Positions 15,143-22,624 are shown, counted from the first letter of the stretch. The stretch is DNA of 28,803 nt from an uncultured Curtobacterium sp. (GCA_913774725.1 CAJYIG010000145.1:1-28803), one strand, 5' to 3'. The notes: generated by a model not told the origin, from the letters alone. Program-made: numbers and translations.

Positions 15143-16260
15143 GCGACACCGCCGCGTTCGGCGACGATCCGCCCGACCCGGGCCAGGTCCCGCTCGCCGT
15201 GGTCCTGCAGCACGTAGAGCCCGAGGTCGGCGACCCGTGCGGCGACCGCGGCGTCGTTCGCCAGCGGCGCGGGCCCGAGCGTGGCGACGACGCGCTGCGA
15301 CACCGCGTCGACCGCGCGGCGCACCCGCGACCGCGTGACCTGTGCCACGAGCGACCAGTCGGTGTCGTCGTCCGGTCCGGCTGCGTCGGTCGAGGCCGCG
15401 TCGATCCGGGCCGCGGCGGTCGCGAGCGCGTCCTCGGCGTCGGCGAGGTCGGCGACCGTGGCACCGAGTGCGGCCTGCAGCAGCTCCGAACCGGGTCGCG
15501 CGGCCGTGGCCGTCCGGAGCACCCGTGCGAGCCCGACCGCGCCGCCCCACCAGCACGCGGCGACGCCGATGCCGCCCCACGCGAAGCCCGGGCGGGTCAG
15601 GTACCAGCCGGGAGCGCCGACCGCGGTGCCGACGACGTCGTCGAGGTCGACGGGACCGCTCGGGACGTCGGGCATCCCGCGTGCGACCCAGGCCTCGTCG
15701 TGCACGGTCACCCCGGGCTGGCGGAGGTCGACCGCGACGAGCTGGCGCTGCTCGCCGACGTGCGCCGTCACCAGTGCGTGGGTGAGCGAGGACGCGAGCG
15801 AGCACCAGGGCTTCGTGCCGTCGAGCCTGACGGCACCGCCGGCACCGCCGGCACCGACAGCGCCCCCGGCCGCGACCGGGTCGCCGGGCGTGGCGGCACC
15901 GTCCGACGCGCCGCTGCCGGACGACGGCGTCGCGGTGACCCGGAGTCCCGGGGCCTCGGCCGCGAAGACGCCCCAGGTCGACCCGGACGCCACCGCAGCG
16001 CACGACTGCGCGAGGATGCCGAGTGCGTCGAGGTGCGGCTCGACCGTCCGGGCGAGCGCGACGTCGGTGGCGGCGACCGCCGCCAGGGTGGCGAACACCG
16101 GGCCGGCCGTCCCCGCGGTCAGCACCGGGGTGGTCTCGGCGAGCACCCGCGCGAAGGCGAGACGGTCCGCCGGTGCGGATCCGGTCCTCCCGGCCGCCGC
16201 CTCGACGGACGCCGTGTCGACGTGCGAGACGGACGCGGGCCAGGCCGGGGATCGCAGCAT
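15136..16260 (-). CDS. Acyl-CoA dehydrogenase-like flavoprotein
   Basis: A protein of 374 residues. The C-terminal half resembles the acyl-CoA dehydrogenase helical bundle: a GFAWGGIGVAACWWGGAVGL helix, the long paired helices, and near the end GPAPLANDAAVAARVADLGL then YVLQDHGERDLARVGR, the motif that closes the FAD and substrate site in this superfamily. The middle beta domain is present (DGTKPWCSLASSL). Residues ~110-147 are a Gly/Ala/Ser-rich insert encoded by repeated GGCACCGCC-type units, likely a disordered loop. The protein could be a dehydrogenase or a flavin-dependent hydroxylase; a CoA substrate is not proven. It is the first gene of the operon, ATG 16260 lying 7 nt after TACGGT, and its TGA overlaps the start of the deacetylase/methyltransferase gene. 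Confidence 0.78.
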   Translation of the reverse strand: MLRSPAWPASVSHVDTASVEAAAGRTGSAPADRLAFARVLAETTPVLTAGTAGPVFATLAAVAATDVALARTVEPHLDALGILAQSCAAVASGSTWGVFAAEAPGLRVTATPSSGSGASDGAATPGDPVAAGGAVGAGGAGGAVRLDGTKPWCSLASSLTHALVTAHVGEQRQLVAVDLRQPGVTVHDEAWVARGMPDVPSGPVDLDDVVGTAVGAPGWYLTRPGFAWGGIGVAACWWGGAVGLARVLRTATAARPGSELLQAALGATVADLADAEDALATAAARIDAASTDAAGPDDDTDWSLVAQVTRSRVRRAVDAVSQRVVATLGPAPLANDAAVAARVADLGLYVLQDHGERDLARVGRIVAERGGVAW

Positions 16261-16267
16261 GCGGCCG

Positions 16268-16273
16268 ACCGTA
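16268..16273 (-). promoter_or_regulatory. -10 box of the flavoprotein/deacetylase/glycosyltransferase operon
   Basis: TACGGT on the minus strand lies 7 nt before ATG 16260, consistent with a leaderless transcript. No strong -35 is visible. Confidence 0.45.
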
Positions 16274-16358
16274 CGGTGGCGGTGCCGTGCGGCCGTCCGG
16301 GGACCGCGTCGTGCGGCTCGTGGAGAGCCGCTGCGCGGCGCAGGCGCCCGTCGGACGA

Positions 16359-16388
16359 TCCACAGAGCGGGGAGGGGTGCTCCACAGA
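16359..16388 (+). promoter_or_regulatory. Direct repeat TCCACAGA upstream of the response regulator, possible binding site
   Basis: TCCACAGA occurs at 16359-16366 and again at 16381-16388, 22 bp apart, which is two helical turns. OmpR-family regulators bind direct repeats on one face of the helix, so autoregulation is possible. Not proven. Confidence 0.35.
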
Positions 16389-16420
16389 CGGCTCATAGGA
16401 AGCGCACCGATCCTCGAGAC

Positions 16421-17161
16421 GTGACCATCTCCCAGCCCGCCGCAGCTCCCCGCCTCACCCGTGCCGACGGTTCGCCGTTGCGCATCCTCGTCGTGGACGA
16501 CGAGGCCAGCCTCACCGACCTGCTGTCGATGGCGCTCCGCTACGAGGGCTGGGACGTGAAGAGCGCGAACGGCGGGCAGGAGGCCCTGTCGACGGCACGC
16601 GAGTGGAAGCCCGACGCGATGGTGCTCGACGTGATGATGCCCGACCTCGACGGCCTGCAGGTCCTCGGTCGCCTCCGGCAGAACAACGACGACACCCCGG
16701 TGCTCTTCCTCACCGCCAAGGACTCCGTCGAGGACCGCGTCACCGGGCTGACCGCGGGCGGCGACGACTACGTCACGAAGCCGTTCTCGCTCGAGGAGGT
16801 GGTGGCGCGGCTCCGCGGGCTCATCCGCCGTTCGCAGATCTCGGTGTCCGAGGCCGGCGACTCCCGCATCGTCGTCGGGGACCTGGTGCTCGACGAGGAG
16901 TCGTACGAGGTGTCCCGCGCCGGACGGCCGATCGAGCTCACCGCGACCGAGTTCGAGCTGCTCCGCTTCCTCATGCGCAACCCCCGCCGCGTGCTCTCGA
17001 AGGCGCAGATCCTCGACCGGGTGTGGTCGTACGACTTCGGCGGCAAGTCCAGCGTCGTCGAGATCTACATCTCCTACCTGCGGAAGAAGATCGACGCCGG
17101 CGAGACCCCGATGATCCACACGGTGCGCGGCGTCGGGTACGTCATCAAGCCGACCTCGTGA
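16421..17161 (+). CDS. OmpR/PhoB family two-component response regulator
   Basis: A protein of 246 residues. The receiver domain (about residues 20-138) has the acidic pair Asp26-Asp27, the phospho-acceptor Asp70 in VLDVMMPDLDG, Thr98 in FLTAKD and Lys120 in VTKPF. The winged-helix DNA-binding domain (about residues 148-244) includes LTATEFELLRFLMRNPRRVL, SKAQILDRVW and YISYLRKKI then VRGVGYVI. This order is characteristic of OmpR/PhoB regulators. GTG 16421 is used; the frame is open far upstream but no better start is present, and no strong ribosome site is seen. The TGA overlaps the kinase GTG (GTGA at 17158-17161), so regulator and kinase are made together. The signal sensed is unknown. 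Confidence 0.93.
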   Translation: MTISQPAAAPRLTRADGSPLRILVVDDEASLTDLLSMALRYEGWDVKSANGGQEALSTAREWKPDAMVLDVMMPDLDGLQVLGRLRQNNDDTPVLFLTAKDSVEDRVTGLTAGGDDYVTKPFSLEEVVARLRGLIRRSQISVSEAGDSRIVVGDLVLDEESYEVSRAGRPIELTATEFELLRFLMRNPRRVLSKAQILDRVWSYDFGGKSSVVEIYISYLRKKIDAGETPMIHTVRGVGYVIKPTS

Positions 17162-18618
17162 CCCTCCGCCGACGTCTCGTCCTGAGCATCGTCGCGCTCG
17201 TCGTCGCCGTCAGCGCCGTCATCGGGGCGGGCAGCATCATCGCGCTGTTCTCGATCCAGCGGTCGGCGATCGACGAGCAGCTCTCGGGTGCGACGAACCG
17301 CGCGCAGCGGTCGGTCGAGCGCCAGGGGACGAACGGACCGGGACCGGAGATCGGGCGACCGAGCGGTCAGGCAGCAGGCACGCTCACCGTGTACTTCCTC
17401 GACGGCAACGTGGCCGTCGGGAGCGTGCTCGACGAGAACGGTGACATCGACCAGGTCGCGCCGTCCGCCACCCGCGCGCTCTACGACGTCACCGTCGACG
17501 GTGCGCCGCACACGGTCGACCTCGGCAGCGACCTCGGGCGCTACCGGGTCACCGCCGTGTCGCTCGGGTCCGCCGTGCTCGTGGTCGGACTGCCGATGGC
17601 ACCCGTGTACGAGAGCGTCTGGAAGCTCTTCGGCGTGGTGCTCGTCGTCACGGTGCTCGCGCTCCTCGTCGCCATCGCGCTCGCCGCGGTCGTCGTCCGC
17701 CGATCGCTCCGCCCGCTCGAACGAGTGGCCGAGACCGCGTCGTCGGTCGCGCGGATGCCGCTCGAGCGCAGTGACGCGCTCGACGGTGTGCGGGTCCCCG
17801 ACACCGACCCACGCACCGAGGTCGGCCGGGTCGGCACCGCCTTCAACCGCATGCTCGGACACATCGGGAACGCCATGCAGGCCCGGGAGCGCTCGGAGCA
17901 GAAGGTCCGGCAGTTCGTCGCCGACGCCTCGCACGAGCTCCGCACGCCCCTCGCGTCGGTCCGCGGGTACGCCGAGCTCACCCGACGGATGGGCGCGGAC
18001 CTGCCGCAGGACGTCGTGTACGCGATGAGCCGCATCGAGTCGGAGTCGCTCCGGATGACGAGCATGGTCGAGGACCTGCTGCTGCTCGCCCGGCTCGACG
18101 AGGGTCGCGAGGTCCAGTTCGCCGACGTGGACCTCACCGGTCTGGTGCTCGACGCGGTGAACGACGCCCACGCTGCGTCGCCCGACCACGTCATCGCGGT
18201 GGACGTGCCCGAGGAACCCGTCGTCGTCCCCGGTGACGCTGCCCGCCTGCACCAGGTGGTCGTCAACCTCGTGACGAACGCGCGGACGCACACCCCGGAC
18301 GGCACCTGCATCACGGTCGGTCTCGCCCCCGTTCCCGACGGCGTCGACCTGACCGTCCGGGACGACGGGCAGGGCATCGACCCGGAGTTCCTGCCGAAGC
18401 TGTTCGAACGCTTCGCGCGGGCGGACAGCTCGCGGTCCCGGAGCGCCGGGTCGACGGGGCTCGGGCTGGCGATCGTCGATGCGGTCGTGCAGGCACACGG
18501 CGGCCGGGTCGCGGTCGCGAGCGTCCCCGGCGACACGGTGTTCACGGTGCACCTGCCGGCCACCCGACCGGCGGGCGCGGGTGCGCGGGCCGTCACGGGT
18601 GACGGGGTGACCGCCTGA
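17158..18618 (+). CDS. Two-component sensor histidine kinase
   Basis: A protein of 486 residues in the cytoplasmic membrane. Transmembrane helix 1 is at about residues 8-33, an extracytoplasmic sensor loop of ~120 residues follows, and helix 2 is at about 155-180. A HAMP linker runs to about 235. The HisKA domain has DASHELRTPLASVRGYAEL with the phosphorylated His259. The ATPase domain shows the N box (NLVTNARTHTP), the G1 box (DDGQGID), an F box (LFERFARAD) and the G2 box (GSTGLGLAIV). This is a complete HisKA/HATPase_c kinase of the OmpR-partner type. GTG 17158 overlaps the regulator stop. The sensor loop has no recognised domain, so the stimulus is open. Confidence 0.93.
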   Translation: MTLRRRLVLSIVALVVAVSAVIGAGSIIALFSIQRSAIDEQLSGATNRAQRSVERQGTNGPGPEIGRPSGQAAGTLTVYFLDGNVAVGSVLDENGDIDQVAPSATRALYDVTVDGAPHTVDLGSDLGRYRVTAVSLGSAVLVVGLPMAPVYESVWKLFGVVLVVTVLALLVAIALAAVVVRRSLRPLERVAETASSVARMPLERSDALDGVRVPDTDPRTEVGRVGTAFNRMLGHIGNAMQARERSEQKVRQFVADASHELRTPLASVRGYAELTRRMGADLPQDVVYAMSRIESESLRMTSMVEDLLLLARLDEGREVQFADVDLTGLVLDAVNDAHAASPDHVIAVDVPEEPVVVPGDAARLHQVVVNLVTNARTHTPDGTCITVGLAPVPDGVDLTVRDDGQGIDPEFLPKLFERFARADSSRSRSAGSTGLGLAIVDAVVQAHGGRVAVASVPGDTVFTVHLPATRPAGAGARAVTGDGVTA

Positions 18619-18666
18619 CGGACGGGAGGCGCGTGGCGGGCCCGCACCGCGCCTCCAGGCCGGCGC

Positions 18667-18695
18667 TTGGTCACCGCCGGATCCTGTGGTACCTT
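18667..18695 (+). promoter_or_regulatory. Promoter of rplJ-rplL
   Basis: TTGGTC (18667-18672) and TACCTT (18690-18695) are exactly 17 bp apart, with a transcription start expected near 18702. This leaves a leader of about 180 nt before rplJ. Confidence 0.7.
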
Positions 18696-18701
18696 CTTCG
18701 A

Positions 18702-18884
18702 AGCCAAAGACCGCCGGTCGTCTGTGCGCTCGCGCACAGACCGAAGGTCCTCACTCGTGGGGCAGCCAGCGCAGGTGTTCAGAACAACTCCTCCCGTTCG
18801 CGGGGGAGCAGCTCCGAGCCTCTGCGCCGGAGCTTTTTTCGTGTGGGGACCAGGGGCTAGCCGGCAAGAACCCCAAGGAGAACC
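18702..18884 (+). promoter_or_regulatory. L10-type ribosomal leader of rplJ-rplL
   Basis: The leader contains a perfect 9-bp hairpin (18720-18728 with 18733-18741, loop CTCG), a second stem with a TTCG tetraloop (18791-18796 with 18801-18808, two bulged G), and the terminator at 18811-18839. The segment 18766-18774 can pair instead with 18822-18830 (six pairs, a mismatch, two pairs) and so disturb the terminator. Established knowledge: L10, alone or with L7/L12, binds leaders of this operon in several phyla to reduce its own synthesis. Assignment to that class is from position and structure. Confidence 0.6.
18811..18839 (+). terminator. Intrinsic terminator (attenuator) inside the rplJ leader
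   Basis: GCTCCG (18811-18816) pairs with CGGAGC (18828-18833) and six T residues follow at once (18834-18839). It is the only terminator in this window with a true U tract, and it lies 45 bp upstream of the rplJ start, as expected for an attenuator. Confidence 0.8.
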
Positions 18885-19400
18885 ATGGCGAACAAGGAAG
18901 CTGCGGTCGCCGAGCTCACGGAAGCATTCCAGAGCTCGAACGCCGTTCTGCTCACCGAGTACCGCGGTCTCACGGTCGCGCAGCTCAAGGAGCTCCGCAA
19001 CTCGATCCGTGAGCACGCCACGTACGCCGTGGTGAAGAACACGCTGACCAAGATCGCGGCGAACAACTCCGGCATCACGTCGTTCGACGACGAGCTCGCC
19101 GGTCCGTCCGCTCTCGCCTTCGTCCACGGTGACACCGTCGCCGTCGCGAAGTCGCTGCGTGCATTCGCCAAGGCGAACCCTCAGCTCGTGGTGAAGGGCG
19201 GTTACTTCGACGGTAACCCGCTCACCGCGACCGAGGTGGACAAGCTCGCTGACCTCGAGTCCCGCGAAGTGCTGCTCGGCAAGCTCGCCGGCGCCTTCAA
19301 GGCCTCGCTGTTCGGTGCTGCGTACCTGTTCCAGGCACCCCTCTCGCAGGCCGTCCGCACCGTGGACGCCCTCCGCGAGAAGCAGGAGTCCGCGGCCTGA
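18885..19400 (+). CDS. rplJ: 50S ribosomal protein L10
   Basis: A protein of 171 residues, normal for actinobacterial L10. L10 anchors the L7/L12 dimers to the ribosome. Recognisable blocks are [20 protein letters not shown] then [34 protein letters not shown] and the [13 protein letters not shown] strand ([20 protein letters not shown]). The C-terminal helix ([20 protein letters not shown]) is the L7/L12 binding helix. ATG 18885 has AAGGAG (18875-18880). It is followed by rplL after 51 bp and is controlled by the upstream attenuated leader. Confidence 0.97.
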   Translation: MANKEAAVAELTEAFQSSNAVLLTEYRGLTVAQLKELRNSIREHATYAVVKNTLTKIAANNSGITSFDDELAGPSALAFVHGDTVAVAKSLRAFAKANPQLVVKGGYFDGNPLTATEVDKLADLESREVLLGKLAGAFKASLFGAAYLFQAPLSQAVRTVDALREKQESAA

Positions 19401-19451
19401 TCAGGCACGCGTTCATCAACCACACGTACTAGCTAGTAGTAGGAGAAAATC

Positions 19452-19835
19452 ATGGCGAAGCTTTCGCAGGACGAGCTCATCGAGGCCTTCAAGGAGCTCA
19501 CGCTCATCGAGCTCTCGGACTTCGTGAAGAAGTTCGAGGAGGTCTTCGAGGTCACCGCTGCTGCCCCCGTCGCGGTCGCCGCGGCCGGTGGCGCTGCTGC
19601 CCCCGCCGAGGAGGTCGAGGAGAAGTCCGAGTTCGACGTCGTCCTCAAGTCGGCCGGTGACAAGAAGATCCAGGTCATCAAGGAGGTCCGTGGCCTCACG
19701 TCGCTCGGCCTGGGCGAGGCCAAGGCGCTCGTCGAGACCGCCGACGCCAAGATCCTCGAGGGTGTCAACAAGGAGACGGCCGACAAGGCGAAGGAGGCCC
19801 TCGAGGCCGCCGGCGCCACGATCGAGCTCGCGTAG
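19452..19835 (+). CDS. rplL: 50S ribosomal protein L7/L12
   Basis: A protein of 127 residues. The N-terminal dimerisation domain ([20 protein letters not shown], then [13 protein letters not shown]) is followed by an Ala/Gly/Pro-rich hinge at about residues 34-55 and the compact C-terminal domain that recruits elongation factors ([33 protein letters not shown]). ATG 19452 has AGGAG (19440-19444). This is the last gene of the operon and a strong hairpin follows 16 bp after the stop. Confidence 0.98.
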   Translation: MAKLSQDELIEAFKELTLIELSDFVKKFEEVFEVTAAAPVAVAAAGGAAAPAEEVEEKSEFDVVLKSAGDKKIQVIKEVRGLTSLGLGEAKALVETADAKILEGVNKETADKAKEALEAAGATIELA

Positions 19836-19851
19836 TCTCGACCGTTCGGTC

Positions 19852-19887
19852 ACGAAGGCCGCTGCCCCTCGGGGCGGCGGCCTTCGT
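19852..19887 (+). terminator. Terminator of rplJ-rplL
   Basis: A 16-bp stem with one T-G pair (19852-19867 with 19872-19887) closes on a CTCG loop. There is no U tract. Confidence 0.85.
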
Positions 19888-19900
19888 CGTGCGCGGGCGG

Positions 19901-19997
19901 TTCGCCGCGCTTCGCCGCGCGAGCCGCGCGAGACTCGGCCTGAGTGACGGTTCTCGCGCCGATGAGCGCAAGAGACGTCGCTGAGCGCGAGACTCGG
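19901..19997. repeat. Repeat cluster on the left side of the DUF559-type gene
   Basis: The gap 19888-20011 holds several repeats. TTCGCCGCGC occurs twice in tandem (19901-19910, 19911-19920). GCGCGAGACTCGG occurs at 19926-19938 and 19985-19997. The longer form CGAGACTCGGCCTGA at 19929-19943 recurs, inverted, at 21091-21105 on the other side of the gene. No gene is seen here. Confidence 0.8.
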
Positions 19998-20011
19998 GCC
20001 GTGCCGCGCGG

Positions 20012-20932
20012 TCAGAAGATGACGCGGTGCTGGCGAAAGAGGGCGCGGAGGCGTTCGAGATCGACCAAGTGCCACCAGGTCGGGCGCACCACCGTCCGCA
20101 CACAGGGCAGAGCCCGCAACCGGTCCTCGCGGATCTTCTCGTGCCAGACGACGTCGGCCGGGTCCTGCCCGCCGAGCATGGTCGGATCCGTGTACTTATG
20201 GCGGCCGTCGAACTCGACGATCACGCCGAGGTCGGGGAACCAGAAGTCGACGCGGTCGGTGGTGCCGTCAGCATGGCGGAACGTGTGCTGTGCGATCGGC
20301 CGTGGTGCTCCGAGTTCGACCATGCGCACCGCGGCGTAGGACTCACCGACCGATTCGTGCAGCGGATCGAGAGCCTCGGCGACGGCGCGAGCCCGGACCG
20401 ATCCTCGGCGTGGTCTGGTCGGGAGATCCCCGACGAAGGCCTCGATGGTGAGCAGGCCTGTCCGCACAGCGTGATCGACAGCCACGGCCGCCACTGCCGG
20501 CGTGCACGTCGTCGCGACGTCGACCGCTGTCCGCAGAGGGTCCGTCACCGGCAGCCCGGCGAAGTGCACCGGCCGGTTGCCCGTGCGGGGCGTTCCAGCG
20601 TGTCGGACGAGGTGCGCTCGGTGCTCGGTGCGCGCGGTGTGCGGATCGATGACGTGGACACGTCCGGGCGGGTTCCCGATGACCGGCCATCCGAGGGCGA
20701 GTGCGGCGGTCAGGTGCGACAACGCTGCGCCCGGCCGTACCGTCGGCGCGATCGCTCGCGCGAGGAGCAGGTGTCTGGGTGCCGGTGCGAGTCGCTGCCA
20801 GACCGTCGCTTCGACGTACGCACCCTGTGCAACGCGGACGAGGGTGCCGGCGCGGTGCCGTCGGTGCAGCGCTCGGGCGGCAGCGAGGTCGTGGGGTGTG
20901 GTGCGGAGCAGGGTGGGTGGTTCGGTCGTCAT
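20012..20932 (-). CDS. AbiEi-like N-terminus with DUF559/Vsr-like endonuclease fold, function unknown
   Basis: A protein of 306 residues from ATG 20932 (a GTG at 20965 would add 11 residues). The first half resembles the winged-helix and linker part of AbiEi-family proteins: ALHRRHRAGTLVRVAQGAYV, then GAALSHLTAALALGWPV. The second half has a PD-(D/E)XK-type core: RVDFWFPDLGVIVEFDGRHK near residues 235-255, with Asp and Glu positioned as in DUF559/Vsr nucleases, then KIREDRLRALPCVRTVVRPTWW. Such genes are scattered in actinobacteria and are thought to be accessory. It sits alone between the rplL terminator and the permease gene, is bordered by short repeats, and seems less GC-rich than its neighbours. 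Defence or antitoxin function is possible but not shown. Confidence 0.72.
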   Translation of the reverse strand: MTTEPPTLLRTTPHDLAAARALHRRHRAGTLVRVAQGAYVEATVWQRLAPAPRHLLLARAIAPTVRPGAALSHLTAALALGWPVIGNPPGRVHVIDPHTARTEHRAHLVRHAGTPRTGNRPVHFAGLPVTDPLRTAVDVATTCTPAVAAVAVDHAVRTGLLTIEAFVGDLPTRPRRGSVRARAVAEALDPLHESVGESYAAVRMVELGAPRPIAQHTFRHADGTTDRVDFWFPDLGVIVEFDGRHKYTDPTMLGGQDPADVVWHEKIREDRLRALPCVRTVVRPTWWHLVDLERLRALFRQHRVIF

Positions 20933-21016
20933 GACGGCAGCGTGCCGGGTCCTCGATGCGACCACCGGAGGCCGACACGTCCCTGTGGATCGTCATCCGT
21001 GCCTCCCGGCTGTGGA

Positions 21017-21105
21017 CGAGTCTCGACGGGAGCAAGGCGAGCCTCGTGCCTACCGACAATCCTCGCGTGCCGCGCCGCGAAAAGTGTCGGTCAGGCCGAG
21101 TCTCG
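21017..21105. repeat. Right-side copies of the repeat bordering the DUF559-type gene
   Basis: TCAGGCCGAGTCTCG at 21091-21105 is the exact reverse complement of 19929-19943. A shorter core, CGAGTCTCG, lies at 21017-21025. The core is almost self-complementary, so only the longer copy gives a reliable orientation. The gap 20933-21162 contains no convincing gene. Confidence 0.75.
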
Positions 21106-21144
21106 GGGCGGGCGGCGGCGGGCGGGCGGTGGCGGGCGGGCGGG
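21105..21144 (+). other. G-rich tract with G-quadruplex potential
   Basis: Seven runs of three or more G lie at 21105-21108, 21110-21112, 21120-21122, 21124-21126, 21134-21136, 21138-21140 and 21142-21144, with loops of 1 to 7 nt. This satisfies the usual quadruplex pattern. It lies 18 bp beyond the permease stop codon. Confidence 0.6.
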
Positions 21145-21162
21145 CGGTGGCGCGCGGGCGCG

Positions 21163-22587
21163 TCAGCGCAGGGTGCTGTGGCGGCGGCCGTAGGCCAGGT
21201 AGAGCACGGCGCCGGCGACCATCCACAGGCCGAACGCGATCCAGGTCCCGGCGCCGAGGAACACCGCGAGCAGCACGCAGCACAGGGTGCCGAGCGCGGG
21301 GACGACCGGGAAGAGCGGGACCCGGTACGAACGCTCGAGCTCCGGGCGGGTGCGGCGGAGCAGGATCACCGAGACGTTCACCAGGGCGAAGGCCACCAGC
21401 GTGCCGATGCTCGTCGCGTCGGCGAGTTCGCCGAGGGGCACCAGTGCTGCGCCGACGGCGACGACGACGCCCACGATGAGGGTGTTCGGCACCGGGGTCC
21501 CCGTGCGCGGTGACACCCGGCCGAACACGGTCGGCACCATGCCGTCACGAGCCATCGTCAGCAGGATGCGGGTCTGGCCGTAGAGCACCGTGAGCACGAC
21601 ACTGGCGATGGCGATCACGGCGCCGATCGAGAAGACGAGCGCGACGACCGGCTGCCCGGTGACCTCGACCACGATGCGGACGAGCGAGGCCTCGTCCGAC
21701 GAGAACGACGTCCACGGACGGGCACCGATCGCGGCGATCGCGACGAGGATGTAGAGCGTCGTGACGATCACGATCGAGCCGATGATCGCCCGGGGGAGGT
21801 CACGGCGGGGGTCCTTCGCCTCTTCCCCCGCGGTCGACGCGGCGTCGAACCCGATGTACGAGAAGAACAGGCGCGAGGCCGCGGCGGTCACCCCGGCTGC
21901 CCCCATCGGCGCGAGGGGTGCGAAGTTCTGCGACGAGAACGCCGTGAACGCCACGACGACGAAGAAGACCAGCAGCGCGATCTTCACGACGACCATGAGC
22001 GTGTTCACCCAGGCGCTCTCGCGGGCCCCGGGCAGCAGGACCGCCATCGCGAGGAGCACGAGCACCGCGGCGGGCAGGTTCACGACACCGCCGTCGCCCG
22101 GCGGGGCCGCGATCGCCGCGGGCAGGTGCAGCCCGAAGACGCGCAGGGTCTCGTCGACGTACTCGCTGGCCCCGACCGCGACGGCGGCGACGGAGACCGC
22201 GTACTCGAGCACGAGGCACCACCCGCAGACCCAGGCGATGCCCTCGCCCATCGTGGCGTACGTGTACGAGTAGCTCGACCCCGAGGTCGGCACCGCGCCG
22301 GCCATCTCGGCGTACGACAGCGCGGACAGCAGCGCGGCCACGCCGGCGAGCATGAAGGAGATCCAGACCGCCGGACCCGCGAGCGGCACGGCGGTCCCGA
22401 GCACGACCAGGATGCCGGTGCCGAGCGTCGCCCCGACGCTGATCATCATCAGGTGCCAGACCCCGAGCGAACGCCGGAGCGGCTCGCCGTCGACGCCCGC
22501 CGCGGCCTCGGCCTGCAGCTGCTCGATCGGCTTGCGGCGTGCGAGCTGGTGACGGAGGGACGTGGGGCGGGTGGGCGCGGACGTCAA
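21163..22587 (-). CDS. APC superfamily amino acid permease (cationic amino acid transporter-like)
   Basis: A protein of 474 residues with about 12 membrane spans. The N-terminal pattern is that of the CAT/YfnA group: LRRSLGVWHLMMISVGATLG then TGILVVLGTA (helix 1 unwound GxG region), SYAEMAGAVPTSGSSYSYTY (helix 3 signature) and FFSYIGFDAASTAGEEAKDP then RRDLPRAII (helix 6 to loop signature). It would import amino acids with protons; the specific substrate is not clear. No ATG or GTG precedes the conserved part in frame, so TTG 22587 is chosen, with GAGGT 4-5 nt upstream. A 17-bp spaced promoter lies at 22625-22653. No terminator hairpin is obvious after the stop. Confidence 0.87.
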   Translation of the reverse strand: MTSAPTRPTSLRHQLARRKPIEQLQAEAAAGVDGEPLRRSLGVWHLMMISVGATLGTGILVVLGTAVPLAGPAVWISFMLAGVAALLSALSYAEMAGAVPTSGSSYSYTYATMGEGIAWVCGWCLVLEYAVSVAAVAVGASEYVDETLRVFGLHLPAAIAAPPGDGGVVNLPAAVLVLLAMAVLLPGARESAWVNTLMVVVKIALLVFFVVVAFTAFSSQNFAPLAPMGAAGVTAAASRLFFSYIGFDAASTAGEEAKDPRRDLPRAIIGSIVIVTTLYILVAIAAIGARPWTSFSSDEASLVRIVVEVTGQPVVALVFSIGAVIAIASVVLTVLYGQTRILLTMARDGMVPTVFGRVSPRTGTPVPNTLIVGVVVAVGAALVPLGELADATSIGTLVAFALVNVSVILLRRTRPELERSYRVPLFPVVPALGTLCCVLLAVFLGAGTWIAFGLWMVAGAVLYLAYGRRHSTLR

Positions 22588-22624
22588 TGGGACCTCGTGA
22601 TCGGCGCGGGGAAGGGGACGGACG

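Noticed and set aside
15143..17119. Very long open minus-strand frame continuing upstream of the deacetylase/methyltransferase gene
   Set aside because: It overlaps the flavoprotein, the response regulator and the intergenic region, its residues are low-complexity Arg/Gly/Ala as expected for a GC-rich shadow frame, and the conserved domain starts only at 15142.
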